From Cladochytrium replicatum (lineage: Eukaryota; Chytridiomycota; Chytridiomycetes; Cladochytriales; Cladochytriaceae), in contig JAHLKD010000068.1 of assembly GCA_025526935.1 (NCBI GenBank), positions 72,001-136,000 of the forward strand: a stretch of 64,000 bases of DNA. The letters run 5' to 3'. Below are positions 12,093 to 24,273 of this stretch, piece by piece. A program made the position numbers and the translations under genes. Each line of letters starts with the position of its first letter. Position 1 is the stretch's first letter. The notes beneath the pieces were generated by a model. The model worked only from the letters and a program-made list of their open reading frames with translations, did not search any database and was not told the origin of the DNA.

Positions 12093-13995
12093 ATGTCGAC
12101 AACGGCAACCACTGAGGGGTGGGTTTTGCTTTCCGGAACGGTGCTAGTCTCGGCCTTAGCATCGGTGTACGCCGGCTACCGTGCTTCCAAGCTGCCAAAG
12201 GCATTCAACTGGGTTCTTTTCGCCTCTTTCGCGATGATGTTCACATCCGATGTGCTTGCTTTCGTTCCATCGTTTATCCCAGCTGAACCTAAAGTGCCTC
12301 CATTGGTGATCTATGACGTTGTACTCAGTCTAAACATACTTGCTACAGCCTTGAAGGTAACCATGTAGCGAGATAAAGAAGCATTCTGTTGAAATACTTG
12401 CAGACCGAATGTAACCTCATTCGTTTCGATGGGGTGTTCCACACTATTCTTGGAGGCCGCTTCAAATACCGAACTTGGATGAACTACACGGTCGCTGTTA
12501 TCACTGCAATAATTATCCTCGGCGCAGTTTCGCTCGCTTGGCTAATCGACATGTATCCGTTCTTCAACAATGGAGTGCAGCTAGCTGGGTTGCCTCCGCA
12601 AAACCAAGGCGGCGCAACTGGCGGTGCACCGGCAACAATCTGGCTTGTGCTCGTAGACATGATCATTGCGGCGTTCAGTTTGTCGGTAGTGCGGATGCTG
12701 CGATCAAGATGGCAGGCACTGAGGAATCGACAGACAGTGCGGAGCGGGAGCAGCGGATTTGGACCATACAGCAGCAGCTCTGGACTCACGAGTGGCACCG
12801 CAGTCGAAGTCTTGGCTTCCCCAGTCCCCAACCAGTCGTATCCCGTTGATGCTCGTCAACCGGGCATGATTATCGCTAAAACGTCTTCGGAGTCGCTTCG
12901 CGGCCATGCACTTGCCTCTTTATCATCTGTTGGAGGTAACCAACCGCTTGCGAACAAGACATCAACTGCGTCCCTACGAGAGAACCAAGTTCTTGCGACA
13001 AAGTCATCTGCAACGTCTCTTAAGGAGTATGGTGCTCAATTTCAACCTCTAAACTACAAGCCCTCAGTATCGTCGATAACGGGATCTCACACCGGGCCCG
13101 GCCAAATGAATTTGGTATTGCAACTAGGAACTTCACCGCAGCCTCAACAGGTTCAAGCGACACTCACGGCACGATCTCCCCCGACTTCGCCGTTCGGTAC
13201 ACTGCTGCACCACAATCCTTCCTACCCCCCGTACATGACTCCGTCCACAGCGGCTGCTGCGAATGGATGGCAAGGCTCTGCGGGGAACTTGCCCCCGACA
13301 ACGAACGGTTGGCATGGTTCCTCCCCCATCTCACCCACTCAACAGAACCCCGATGCAAGCCCATGGGCGGAGCCGCGTTCTCCTGTATCTCCTCGGTCTC
13401 CAAAATCGAGTGCGGAGTTTGGACAGCGATCCAACGGTGCCTCGTCGCGTGGGAGACGTACGACAAAGAAGAACCGCGGCGCGAGCGTGTTTGACGATCG
13501 GTCCGAGCGGGGTGTACGGATCATGTACTGGATCTTATCATTGCAGCTGGCTTTGCCTGTTTGCGTGATGCCATTTTTCTTCCTATTCCCAGGAAACCTT
13601 TACGTTAGTGGTGAGTGGAATAAGATCTCGCCGTTGAATTCCCACTTAGCAAAATTTTATGGGTTTGCCCCCTACCAGGAATTACGGGTATCTTCCTTCG
13701 CCTGTACAACTTGATCATCCTCGAGTTCATGTACACGATTGGAACGGTTGTGAAGTACACCTCCAAGCAGGCGAACATGGGCGGATCGACTACGAGCAAC
13801 AGCAACAGCAGTAACAACAACACAGCATTCAACAATAGTAAGCCAAGCGGCGAGTACAATGTGGCAAGCTATTCAAAACCTAGTGGCGAGTACAACGGTG
13901 CAAGCTATTCAAAGCACAGCGGTGAGTTTTATGGCGGAAGCTCCAGCCATTCAATGCCCAGCGGGGAGTTTTCGAATGGGGTCTATGGGAGATGA
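12093..13995 (+). CDS. seven-helix membrane protein, tandem copy 3
   Basis: Exons 12093-12356, 12404-13610 and 13679-13995 join to 595 codons. The helices and intron sites match copies 1 and 2 (YRASKLPKAFNWVLFASFAM, CNLIRFDGVFHTI, YRTWMN, LSVVRMLRSRW, DRSERGVRIMYWILSLQ, YNLIILEFMYTI). The loop between helices 5 and 6 is rich in Ser, Pro, Gln and Asn and has ATKSSATSLKEY-type elements also present in the other copies (SAASLREYPELQ in copy 1). The C-terminal tail carries a short Gly/Ser/Tyr repeat (KPSGEYN, KPSGEYNGASYSK, KHSGEFYG, MPSGEFSNG). Copy 3 has diverged most in the loop and tail, while helices and flanks stay alike. Confidence 0.75.
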
Positions 13996-14109
13996 TATTT
14001 CACCAAACAAAAGTGAATGTGGACAGTAAAGTACGACTGTGTAGTTTTGGAATGTTACAGTGGGAGAAAGGTGCACAAAAATACAAATATATAGATGGTT
14101 TGGATACTC

Positions 14110-16677
14110 AGAAACGCAATCACCAGCGCACTTAAGTAAACGTGGGGCCAAAGGATCCCACCGGCCGACATGATCGGCACCCCCCTGCCACTGTTGCAAT
14201 CTGAATGGATCGCGGGAAATCTTTCCGCCGAAACTGAAATCTGGTGGTCCTCACCGGCCCCCTGGAACATCCAGAGTCTTCAGGAATATCTTTAAGATAG
14301 AAATCAACAGTGACGAAGGTCCGGAATCCGATCGCGAGGAGGTTCATTTAAAACCATATGGTGGGCAAGATCGCCAGCGATCTGAGAAAATCATCTTCTA
14401 CCCACGTGCGGGAAGTTGTCCGCGGCGGCATCAGAGAGGATCCGCCTGAGCTGTTCAAAGATGGGAGGACAAGGAAGAATTTTTGGGGAGAAACCGCAGC
14501 ATCTACCTCAATCAAGTTGCGAAAACAATAAAGAATGGACAAAGCTAACAGATCATAGAATTTCAGCCCGCGAAAAGTCCATAATTGATCGGGAAAGCGT
14601 CGGTCGGGGTCGCGGGCATGCCAGTGGCGAACGTGCGCGTGAGTTTTGTGTAGACTTGCTGGTGTGCTTTGAGCGTGTTTGGACCGTACGAGGTCGCACC
14701 GCCCTCGAAGAACTGAATGCCGTATTCCTCTGTCGTGGTCACGTAGGAGGCGTAGCTGTTCGAGAGCCCTTTGATCACAATTTCGGCGTCAGAGTCAACG
14801 ACTTTGTCCGCGATCAGCTGGGCGAGGACTGTTACGGAGGCGACGCCCGGCCAAGGTGGAGATTTCGGTCGGGAGGCCAATGATTGCAAACTTGCTTGTG
14901 GTGACAAACCTGCCAGTGCCAAACATTAGATGTTGGTCGATTCAATAGAAGAGCAGTTAAGCATACAGCTGAATGGGTAGTTTGTGGGGCTGCCAGCTGA
15001 TGGGACAGCCATTTCTCCTGTGGAAAGTAAAATCTGCTTTGGTGCTTGACAATCAACCAGCTCTTTTGACGGAGTGGGGAGTAGGTTGTGAAGGAAGTTC
15101 CACAGAGCCTTGTTGTCGCCTTGTGGGTCATTATCGCCCTTGGTTGCTATGTGAGCATTGAATTGATTTCCTTACGTGTTTCGGCTCACCTGCCACGAGA
15201 TTCCACCGGTACCTGGGTTGTCCGTTGTTCCGGCAGCGAAGGCATGGCTGGCTTGCAGATCTTCGTGTTAGTTCCTTCAAGGTAAATCTTTGGGAACTCG
15301 ACCCAAGAGTGTCTATAGTCCGCATTTATTGCCGCCGAGTTGAGAACCTTTGTCGCAATCGGAGACTCCACGAGTGTCTTCGCTCTCAGATACTGCCTCT
15401 GTCCAATTACCTCGGCTGAACGCGTGTCGCCTCCCGTCTCGTACTCCGGACCCTCGAGAAACAAAGCTCGATCTTTCCACCACACAAGTCCTTGTACCCG
15501 TTGCACTCCCCATCCGTATCGATGCAATGCGCTCCCTCCATCTTCGGCGACACGTCTCCAGCATTCGACTGTCCAAAAGCTGCCACGAACCCAGTGTATC
15601 CAAGCTACTGGTGCTCGAGCTCGTACCGGTACGAAGCCTATCCCTTGTTATCGCCCGAAACTCTGTGGTTCGACACGTTCATCGAGGTGCCGTGAACGGG
15701 GGACCAGTTGACCATGTCGCGAAGGTGCCCGCCGTCAGCCGTGGAGATGGCCAAGAGAGTCATGTCTTGGTCCACCTGAGCGCGCTCGGAGGCGGGGTTT
15801 GCGAGGTCGGAAGCTTTTGAGCGGTTGATGGAGGCATTGGTGAGCGGACCTTTTGTGAGGACGAGTTTTCCCTCAGATATGTCTGCGTGGGCTTGGGCAA
15901 TGGCATCTGCGAGGCCGTTAGCAATGGCATCTGCGGGGCCGTTAGCAATGGCTTCGCGAGCACTGGGTGTGCGACCCGAGTTGGGAACCTGGTACAAGCT
16001 TGCAGATTATTGCGGTTAGATGTAACGTGTGAGACGATCAAAAGTTAAGCAAACAAATCAACTTGGAAACAACCGGGACCACTGTCGGTGTGCGTCGAGG
16101 AAATGAGCACGTTCTCGCTGGAGTAAAGCGCGGCGTCGGATGCCAAGAGACGGGAACTGAGGTACGAGATAGCAAGCTTCTTTGTTCGCACTGAAGAGAT
16201 CCCGGTGTCGGACGAAATGTAGACCACGCGACGCGATGGTTTGTCTGACGCAGCAAAGATGAATGCTACAAATGAGGTGTCTTCATTCACATCTGCGACG
16301 GAAATCGTCTTCTTGGGCCAGTACATCGTGCACGGACCCGGAGGTGAATTCCATTTGCCTGGTTGCTCAGATCAGCGTACCTTGCGAAATAAAGATAGCT
16401 CAATAGATTTCACACAGCGCAAGCAAATACTTTATCGCATCGAACAGTGCCAGCTCTCCAATCTGTCCAGTGATGTCCGCGCTGCCCACTCCAACCTAAA
16501 GCACAGTCGGATACGTTTTTGGACGCTCTCGAAAGACTAATGTCTCTAACCAGGAGCTTTCCCGATTGGTGAGTTTCCAAGATGTTGTGAGCGTCATTTT
16601 TCGATAAGTTGGTCGATTGGGCGACCCAGAAAAGCGACTGCTATCGCTTGCAGTACAAGGATGATCAGTGACCTCAT
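14110..16677 (-). pseudogene. neutral (non-lysosomal) ceramidase pseudogene
   Basis: Minus-strand exons carry neutral ceramidase hallmarks: a signal peptide (MRSLIILVLQAIAVAFLG) at 16677, VGVGSADITG, NGIHLRVRAR, the zinc-site segment ISSTHTDSGPG, NWSPVHGTSM, SGDNKG, FVAAFGQSNAGDVSP, then AFAAGTTDNPG and EEYGIQFFEGGATSYGP. Neutral ceramidases cleave ceramide to sphingosine and fatty acid. This copy is broken. The tyrosine after SGDNKG is a TAG (15638-15640) and a second TAG follows in frame (15605-15607). Frame changes are needed between LCFSR and GPEYETGG (near 15450) and between ICKPAM and AFAAGTTD (near 15245). The C-terminal domain is recognisable only as scattered pieces around 14130-14420. 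Substitution-type stops make sequencing error an unlikely full explanation. Confidence 0.75.
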
Positions 16678-16863
16678 TGCTCTAACTTTTTGATATCTGT
16701 GAGAGAGGAATCAAACAGGTTTGGAAAAGGTTTGATAGCGGAACTCCCGTTTATAACGTCCCGCCACCTAATTGCGAAACTTCTGCAAGGGGTGATAAAA
16801 ACTTGTCTTCCATTATAGGAAAATTGTATTGAACACCTAATGAAGATCTACCCACAAAATCGA

Positions 16864-17400
16864 TTACTTCATCGCGTTCGCAACCTCACAAACCGATTCC
16901 AGAATAGACCCATCGAAACCCCACTTCCGCTGCTTCTTTGCAATCGCTGGAACGTTGCTATCCCTTCCTGAGATCAGCATAAGCTGTGTCTATCTCGCTC
17001 CTGATCCAAACGTGTGAGCCACTACCCCGTTTCACTGTCCTTGAAAAATGGCCGGCTGAAAACGACTCCGCCGCTAAGACCCCATTCCTCGATGAAGTGC
17101 ATGGTGTATAGCCTGCCGCCCGGGCGTCGGCGGAGGCGACGACTTCCTCACCCGAGCAGGATAAGAATAGAGCAAAAATAGTTGATCTGTAGAGAAACAA
17201 TTTGAGTTTTTGCAAAAAGCGGAAGCAGATTTCGGGTTTCACACCTGTTTGTAGTGGAGCAGGAGGCGAGCTTCGGGATGGAAGGTCTCACGTCTCCCAC
17301 GATGGACTACTTCGAAGATGGATGTAAGCGTCGAGATCTGGCATGTACAGGTTGTCCGCTTCAGCTTCCTACGACAGGGGTATTTAATCTCAACCCGAGT
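16864..17400 (-). pseudogene. unassigned coding remnant or unresolved gene
   Basis: Several minus-strand pieces look like real protein but sit in different frames. They are NLYMPDLDAYIHLRSSPSW then ETFHPEARLLLHYKQ (about 17375-17255), LYTMHFIEEWGLSGGVVF then SRPFFKDSETG (about 17110-17020), and KKQRKWGFDGSILESV ending EVANAMK and a TAA at 16864-16866. Possible GT/AG junctions exist (for example GTGTGAAACC after HYKQ), so short introns may explain part of this. A TAG follows DSETG in frame. No family is recognised. The 17401-18113 interval shows nothing else. Confidence 0.3.
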
Positions 17401-18113
17401 TTCGGGTGGGGTTGTCTATGACAGAACGATTCCGAATACTTAGCAGAAAGTTACTAAATGAGTTCGGGTTGGCAGCCAAACCTCTAACGCATTTTCATTG
17501 AAAGCTTGGTAAAGACTTCCTGCCTTTCTAAGACTACTTTCTGGGATTGTTGGGGTCCCTTGATGCGGAAACTCCAATGCGTTCCGAAAAAAAGTAGAGT
17601 GGTGGTCAAACCTTAAAGACGAGGTGAGCGAACCTTGGAGTTGGAGTGCAGTGGAAAGCTGCGTACAATCATGATAATTGACCAAATTCAACAAACGATT
17701 CACCAAGCTTGAAAGACGATGCACCAAGCTTGAAAGCCGCGTCCATTGATAATGTGTTTTCTCCACTTGTGAGACCTGAGTTCGCACGCACCCCTAAACA
17801 GATTTCGCCCGAGATGCGAAACATGTCTGCTATGGGATCATTACAGCTACCCCACACAACTCACTCAACTAGATGCAATAAATTCTATGTCAGCAAAGTG
17901 CTAAAAAATTAATAAATAAACCACGAACTAAGCCTTGCGTATTTCTTCGATAGAACAGATGGGACGACGATTGGGGGTAACAATATTCGTATTGATATTT
18001 GGGATGTTCTGATCCGAGCGTGGTTTGATAGCCAACGCACTTCCTGCACTTCAGAGTCACGGAGCTGCCAGCTGCCCGCTCGTTTCAGGAGTTCCATTCA
18101 TCGGTACTCTACC

Positions 18114-19341
18114 TTGACTGGTGGCGAAATTTCAAATTTAGTGAGAATTGTTTGTTGGAAAGGTGTCTCAAGCCTGGCCAAAGTATCGACCGATCTTGAT
18201 TCCGCCTCCTCAGGTAGAAGTGCAGTGGATGAATTAGCCGATGCGAAGCTAAATTCTTTGAATTCTAGATTCACATGTAGGGAGTGTCAAACAGGAATGT
18301 CCGTTGGGAGGTTTCATCACTTCACTCAGAACTCTTCTCCTCTTCTTCTTGGACAACGAGGGGCTTCCAAAAGCCATCGATTGTTTGGCTAGCTTCAGAG
18401 AGGTGGGAACATTGGGTGGTGGTAGGTGCAATGTCAAACGTCATTTACTCACTTTCGAGCCAAGCAGAAGGCCGCAAGGCATGCACCAAACGGAGTCCAG
18501 ATGCAGTTCAAAGGAATCTCTGCTTTTAGTGGTCCAAAAGGGAACCGTGTCATCTACGCTGATCCGGTCTCCGAAGGTGGGATGACAAACGAACTCTTCG
18601 GACTAGTTGGTAAATAACTGGCATATGAACCACTTTTGAAACCGCGGTCTCAATTTATAGAATTAGAGCTGCTACAGACACACTTTGAGGAATGGGGCAT
18701 CCGCACCCAAAGCACGGACAATAAGACACACGTACAAGGGAGACGGAACGATCGTGATGCAAATGTCGTGATGTTGGAGGGGGAAAGTTCGCAGTGGAGA
18801 AAGGGAAGTGGTGACGCTAATGCGTCTTGGAGAAACACCCGTGGTGCTGATACGAGAACCTGGAGAACCAGCGGAGGAGGGGATACTAGACCATGGAGAA
18901 ACAGCGGAGGTGGGGGTACTAGACCATGGAGGAACTCAAGCGAAGGTGCATCGAGTGCATCGTGGGGAAGCGGTGGATCTGCCAACCAAGGTCAGCAATC
19001 CTTCGAGCATAGAGAGCCCGTCCAGCATGGAAGTCATCAAAGTTCGAGTGGCTTCACACCACACGTCACACTCGCCAAACTCTCCAAACGCTACGAAAGT
19101 GAAATCCCATTCATACCAAATGGCCTCTGGTCTGATTATGCGGGTAATGCTTAAACAGTCGCCTTTCGATCCTGTCAAGCGCTGAACGTGATTTTCCAAA
19201 AGATCGTGACTGGGGTACCCACACGTTCTCTGAGATCGTCCTGTCAAAAGTAGGCTCCAAGAATCCAGATGGCTCGCACGCGACGTTGGCGTCCGTTTGT
19301 TTTGTTGACAATGGCGGATCTTCGCCGATGGAGGTAGATTA
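18114..19341 (+). pseudogene. 2H phosphoesterase (AKAP7/ASCC1-like) gene with disrupted first HxT motif
   Basis: Plus-strand exons encode GLPKAIDCLASFRE, then (after an intron starting GTGGGAACA) GVQMQFKGISAFSGP and NRVIYADPV, then (after an intron ending TTTATAG) ELELLQTHFEEWGI, and finally FTPHVTLAKLSK with the second HxT motif. The tail PKDRDWGTHTFSEIVLSKVG runs to a TAA at 19341. This is the order of the AKAP7/ASCC1 2H domain, whose members hydrolyse nucleotide 2',3' or 2',5' linkages. The first motif is broken: RFH ends one frame and TSLRTLLLF continues in another near 18315, as if one or two bases were lost. A low-complexity insert (WRNSGGGGTRPWRNS) lies before the second motif. It is a pseudogene, or a gene with a sequence error. 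Confidence 0.5.
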
Positions 19342-21804
19342 AAATTCCTCTCCGCATCGAAAGCATTCAAAGTCAATTCCCATTTGGGAAAATGACAAAC
19401 TGCTTTTACGACTGTGAAATGTACAGAAGTTCATTAGATGCGGTACGGCCAGACGATTCTCCATATTATACCAGAGCGCAGAAGATATTTTTGCTGAATG
19501 ACTCTTGTCGTTGCATTCTGAAGAGACAAACAACTCTGTCTTCTAATCTGTCAATTTTATCTTGATCCATCTTTTGCCGGATGTTTTCAGTGAACGGAGC
19601 GAATAATATTAAGAAAACTTCAGAACCAAAAAATGAGATCCTTTCTGTACTAGCAAATAGGACCCGCATGGAGATCCAACCTTACTCGAACCACTTGATC
19701 AATCATAACGTCAGCACTTCAGCTGATCGTGAGATGATAGCGCATTAAAATTTTGCCTGCCACCTACTAGTAATCACAGACTCGACGTATGCTCTTGCCA
19801 GCGGCATTTTCGTTGACGGTCGTGCGCGTGTGTTGCTGGGAAGTGAGTTTACCCCAAAAGATATGACCGCCATGGTCAAGAGGGAGTAAAAGCAAAACTT
19901 CTCTTTTCAATCAGAATTTTGGCAAGATACGAAACCGAACGCTTTTTGTTTCGATTCTGAGCAGCTCAGCCGGAACTTAACTGCACCAAGTCACCCGTCA
20001 TCGTTGGTGAGAATTTGAAGTTTGCACAAGTTGACCTCGGAAGCCATTTGTGCCTACCACGTTTCTGGTGAAGAATAAAAAGTCTTTAATGTTCCTTTTG
20101 ATTTCTGCATTCTGCTGGATATTCTCATGGGCAGCTCTCACGTTCCACAGCACGACTCGGGCTTTAATGATTCTGTTCCCGTTCACGAAGAAGCGGTTCT
20201 TGTGGATGATAGTCGCAATGATGCTGTTTCTCCAGTTGGGCGTTTCTGTAGCAGCCTCAATATGCCGACATCCCGGACTTTTGGAATAAGCTGTGTAGGC
20301 ATTCTATGGTTCAAACACTCAAACATTCTTTGTAAAACGCCTTGGTTTTCCCTGTGAAGCTACAGCTAACGAGATCAATGTAAATTATGAAATCGTCCAA
20401 ATCGGTTGGTTTGGCTGTGTGGGTTTTCTATTCTACAAATATCGCACTCATTTACACCAGCTTTGGAGGTTTATTCGGATATCCAACTCAATTCTTTATT
20501 ATGCAGTACACGAAAATGCTGAACAGCGATAATATGATTTTTGCACTTCATTTAATTTGATCTTAAAATAACATGAAACACCATTGGCCTCCTTCCGTCT
20601 TACGGGATTTGCAAAGCTGATCTGCTCCATCTTCCACACTTGGGACCGTTGTCACCCTCCCAAAGCATCTGTAGAGACATGGAGCGATCATGCGTACACA
20701 GTCATTGCAAACATCGGAACGCTACCCTCCACACCACGCAAAGCGGAAGTACGTTCACAACATGATGGTATACGCAACGGCGTCCACTGCATGCCATGGT
20801 TACAACACTATTGCTACGACCTCAGATCGGACCAGAAGTACGAAGGATTTTGGCGTGACCACTTAATCGAATGTGACCGTGCAGAAGAAGAAGACGAACC
20901 CCACAGCACCGATGATCCACTGGAATCTTTGCAGGAACACGATCAAATGCAGACCACAATCGACGAGTGGAATGCCCTGCCCATCTACGAGAGGCCACAT
21001 CATCTACAACCTGCGCAGCTGTGCAATCATGTCTGCTGGCCCCAGTTGCAACAGCAGTCGTTGCATCGATCTACGCTCTCACATAACGGTTCCTCCTTCA
21101 AAGCATTTCAGGCTTTTGAATGCCACTGGAGCAACTTCGCCAAACACGTCACACCGAGCGACTGACAGAATAAGTGAGATCATCGATGCCACCAAGACCA
21201 TTCAGCATTCTAAGACCTTCTAGGACTCTCCTGACGACTTCTTTTGTATCATGGTTGCAAGAGAGCATTCCTGACGCAGTATCGAGCAACAACTTTGAAC
21301 TCACCTCTCTGTCTTTGTATGCAGATCTCACTGCAGCAGTTCATCCATCGCAAGCTACCGCACTGGAGTCGCTCAGCTTCCTGTAACGCTTGAATTTGAC
21401 ATGTGGGCTCTGCTTTGATCTGAAAGGTGAGTAATTTGGGGTCGTAAACTCTTTTTGGCGGAACGTGGAATGCGCGATGCTGTCGAAAACGATTTCGTGG
21501 ATTTGGGATTCTCGGACGGAATTGGAAGGCGTACAGGCTCGTCCTACACGCTTCAGCACGATCATTCCGTTTGATAGAGTTATCTCGTATGTGCATGCCT
21601 GAGGAAGTGTGGGCATTCACAAACAACGGAGATAGAGTGACTCGATCTGGTTTGGAGAACATTCGTCTGCAACTTTTTTGGTTGATTTTGACATTAGAAG
21701 CGAGTCTGAATGCCAGCTTTGGACCCTTCTGCCTCATGCGGCAAGAAGCTCCGGGATTCGGTCGCAAATCTCTGGTGGGAATGTCAGCATGTTTGGATCT
21801 ATCG
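19342..21804. other. no recognisable gene
   Basis: About 2.5 kb with many short open frames on both strands and no domain I can name. A plus-strand frame of about 190 codons ending at 21165 lacks an ATG and shows only a weakly protein-like run (DLRSDQKYEGFWRDHLIECD). A minus-strand stretch (21616-21341) contains YEITLSNGMIVLKRVGRAC but stops shortly before and after. It could hold decayed genes; nothing here is firm. Confidence 0.3.
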
Positions 21805-22773
21805 CTACCAACCCCTTGCAGGTCTAAACACCCTCATGAAAAGGAACAAGAAAAGCCAGACCACGCACACAAACGCAATGATTCCCATCGAAATCCAAAA
21901 GGTCCCCCACGTCCTCGCGCTCAACTTCTTCAGCTTCTTTCCTTCCTTTTCCAGCCTCGCCACGTTCCCATCCAGGCTCTCCGCAGCCGCATCGACAACT
22001 TCCTTGTCGAGCTGAAGCTGTCCAGACATTTTGAGGTGGTTCTCTTTGAGAAGTGCAGAGAGCGCGACGAGGCGCGCTGTGAGTTGCTCGTGGGTGACGT
22101 TTGCTGCAGGTTCGGTGGCGTTGGATGTCGAGCCGGCCCGGGATTGTTGGAAGGATTCAAAGCGTTGGCGGAGAGTTGGTTTCGGTGTTTCGGAGAGGGA
22201 GGATGATGGAGCGGGCGGAGGGTTTGAGGTGGGTTGCGGTGCGGGCGGTTCAGGTTTCGGAGAATGCTTTGCCCATTGTACAAGTGTAGCATCGACTTGC
22301 TATCAATGCGAAGTAATTGTCAAATATGACCCTCGATGTATCGATCCCAAACTGACCTCTCGAAGCGATCTCTCGACGTCCTTCATCTCCTCACGGCTAC
22401 TCCGTCTCACCAACGCCCCCGGCAATGGATCCACTACCACTTTCGCCTTTGGTTCTGAATTCAGCGCAGCGAATGCGGCCATCGATTCGACTTTCTCTTC
22501 GTACTTTGAAATCCGCGCATCGATAGCTTCACGTTCTGGCGACGCCGATGCGGAGTCTTGGAGTTGCTTTATGAGGGTTCTGAGGTAATCTACGAGCTAC
22601 CGAAAGTCAAGTCGGTATTTGGGAATGCAAGCAAGTAACAGTCAGAAGTGATGATAGCATACATTCTGGAGACGGATACGGTCCAGAGGTGATGTTGGCG
22701 GTTGGAGCGTCTGAGATGTGAGGATTCTGGAAATGACCCATTCGGCCGCAGCCGGTGTTGAGGTGGTGTCCAT
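21805..22773 (-). CDS. USE1: Use1-like SNARE
   Basis: Three exons (22773-22663, 22596-22357, 22299-21805) give exactly 281 codons. The C-terminal third has the Use1 layout: a heptad-rich SNARE helix (QLDKEVVDAAAESLDGNVAR), a lysine-rich linker (KEGKKLKKLSARTWGTFW), and a single hydrophobic anchor (MGIIAFVCVVWLFLFLFM) near the end. The middle is Pro/Ser-rich, and the N-terminal part has helices around DYLRTLIKQLQDS and REEMKDVERSLRE. Use1 is an ER SNARE that works with Sec20 and Ufe1/syntaxin-18 in retrograde Golgi-to-ER transport and is a tail-anchored protein. The family call rests on the C-terminal pattern and length. It is divergently arranged with the RanBP1 gene, about 260 nt apart. Confidence 0.75.
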
Positions 22774-23034
22774 TAAGGATCAAGCCACTAGTCGAAATTA
22801 GCTCGTGGCAGGGAAGTGGGATCGGATGGTGGAGCCAAGAACCTGCAGCAAAATGGAACTGTGGAATGGAGTACGTAATTGAAAAGTGTACATAGTTCAG
22901 AAATACAGAAATACAGAAATACAAAAGTACTAAAACATCAGCTCGAGAATACCAAATCTGTCGCGTCTCAACCAACCAGCCATAAATCTATCCACCTCCC
23001 ACCTCCGTCCATCCATCCATCCACAACTCAATCA

Positions 23035-23880
23035 ATGGCTGACGATGAACCCAAACCAGTCGCTCCCGCTCAAGAGGTATACCATACATCCCTAGCCGTT
23101 ACCATGCCAAATCGTTTCACACCAACTGACATCGTGGCACACCACCTTGTCCACAACTAGGAGGTCAAGAAAACGGAGGACGACGAGGAAGCCGCAGCCG
23201 TTGCCGAAGCCGAGGCCGAAGTCACTGGTGTCATCTTCGAACCCGTCGTGAAGCTCGAGCAACTTGAGGAGATTAAGAACTTCGAGGAGGACGAGGACGT
23301 CATCTTCAAGATGTAACGCGGAAAACGACGACGTCGAGATTTTTTTCTGATAAAATTGGCTTTTTTTTGTTGCAGGAGGGCAAAGTTGTTCAGGTTCGAC
23401 AAGGCTGGAAAGGAGTGGAAGGAGCGAGGAACCGGCGACGTGAAGCTGTTGAAGCACAAGGAGACCAGCAAAGTGCGGATTTTGATGAGGAGGGACAAGA
23501 CTCACAAGATTTGCGCAAACCACTACCGTATGTTATTCTGGTCAATGGATTCGAGTTTGCCTAATTTTTTATTCTCGACCAGTTTCTGCCGAGCTCAAGT
23601 TGACGCCCAATGTTGGCTCGGACCGTTCGTGGGTGTGGAGTGCTCCAGCTGACATGTCGGAAGGGTCTCCCCAAGCCGAGATGCTCGCCATTCGATTCGG
23701 AAATGCTGAGAGTGAGTGCTGGGATTTTTAGCAGTGGTTGCTTTGCTTATTGTACTCGTTCTGCCCGATTCTCGTTCAGATGCAAACTTGTTCAAGGAGG
23801 AATTCGAGAAGGCACAAAAGGCGAACGTCGAGTTGAAGGAAAAAGAAAAGGAAGCTGAGCATGCAAAGGAATCCGCATGA
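23035..23880 (+). CDS. YRB1: RanBP1 (Ran-specific GTPase-activating co-factor)
   Basis: Five exons (23035-23076, 23161-23312, 23376-23527, 23583-23711, 23780-23880) join to 191 codons. The protein has a short acidic N-terminus, then a Ran-binding domain: [57 protein letters not shown], and the [13 protein letters not shown] loop near the end. A lysine/glutamate helix ([20 protein letters not shown]) closes it. RanBP1 binds Ran-GTP and speeds GTP hydrolysis by RanGAP, releasing export complexes in the cytoplasm. The length and domain position match fungal Yrb1. The start is the ATG at 23035 in CAATCAATGGCT context. All splice sites are consensus and no damage is seen. Confidence 0.92.
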
Positions 23881-24273
23881 ACTATCAGCTTTCTTTGAGT
23901 CGGCGATGTGCTGAGGATGATGAAATGGTTTTTTTTTGTCTTTTTGCGACACATTCGCTATCTCCCCCTTTTCTTTTTATTGCCATTATTGGGTCGTTTT
24001 TCATTTTGGGTGTTTGACTTTTCTCTCGTCTTTGCCCTCGCACCACGTTTGTCTGGTTCTAGTGTCTCCCCTTTCGCATCACGTATTCCCTCTAATTGTG
24101 TGCTTTTCACGCATGTTCTCTAATCTTGTAACCCAGTAATACCCGTTTCCAACCCTCCTCACTAAATGATATAAAAAGAAGTTCGTCTGACAACAAGTGA
24201 ACTGCTCAAATGATCACGTTGAATATTTTTTACAACCACCGTGCATAAACTCTTCCCCCTACTTAACCATAAT

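Noticed and set aside
20584-21165. Plus-strand frame of 193 codons as a gene
   Set aside because: It starts with TTG, lacks an ATG or clear upstream exon, and shows no known domain; left as unassigned.
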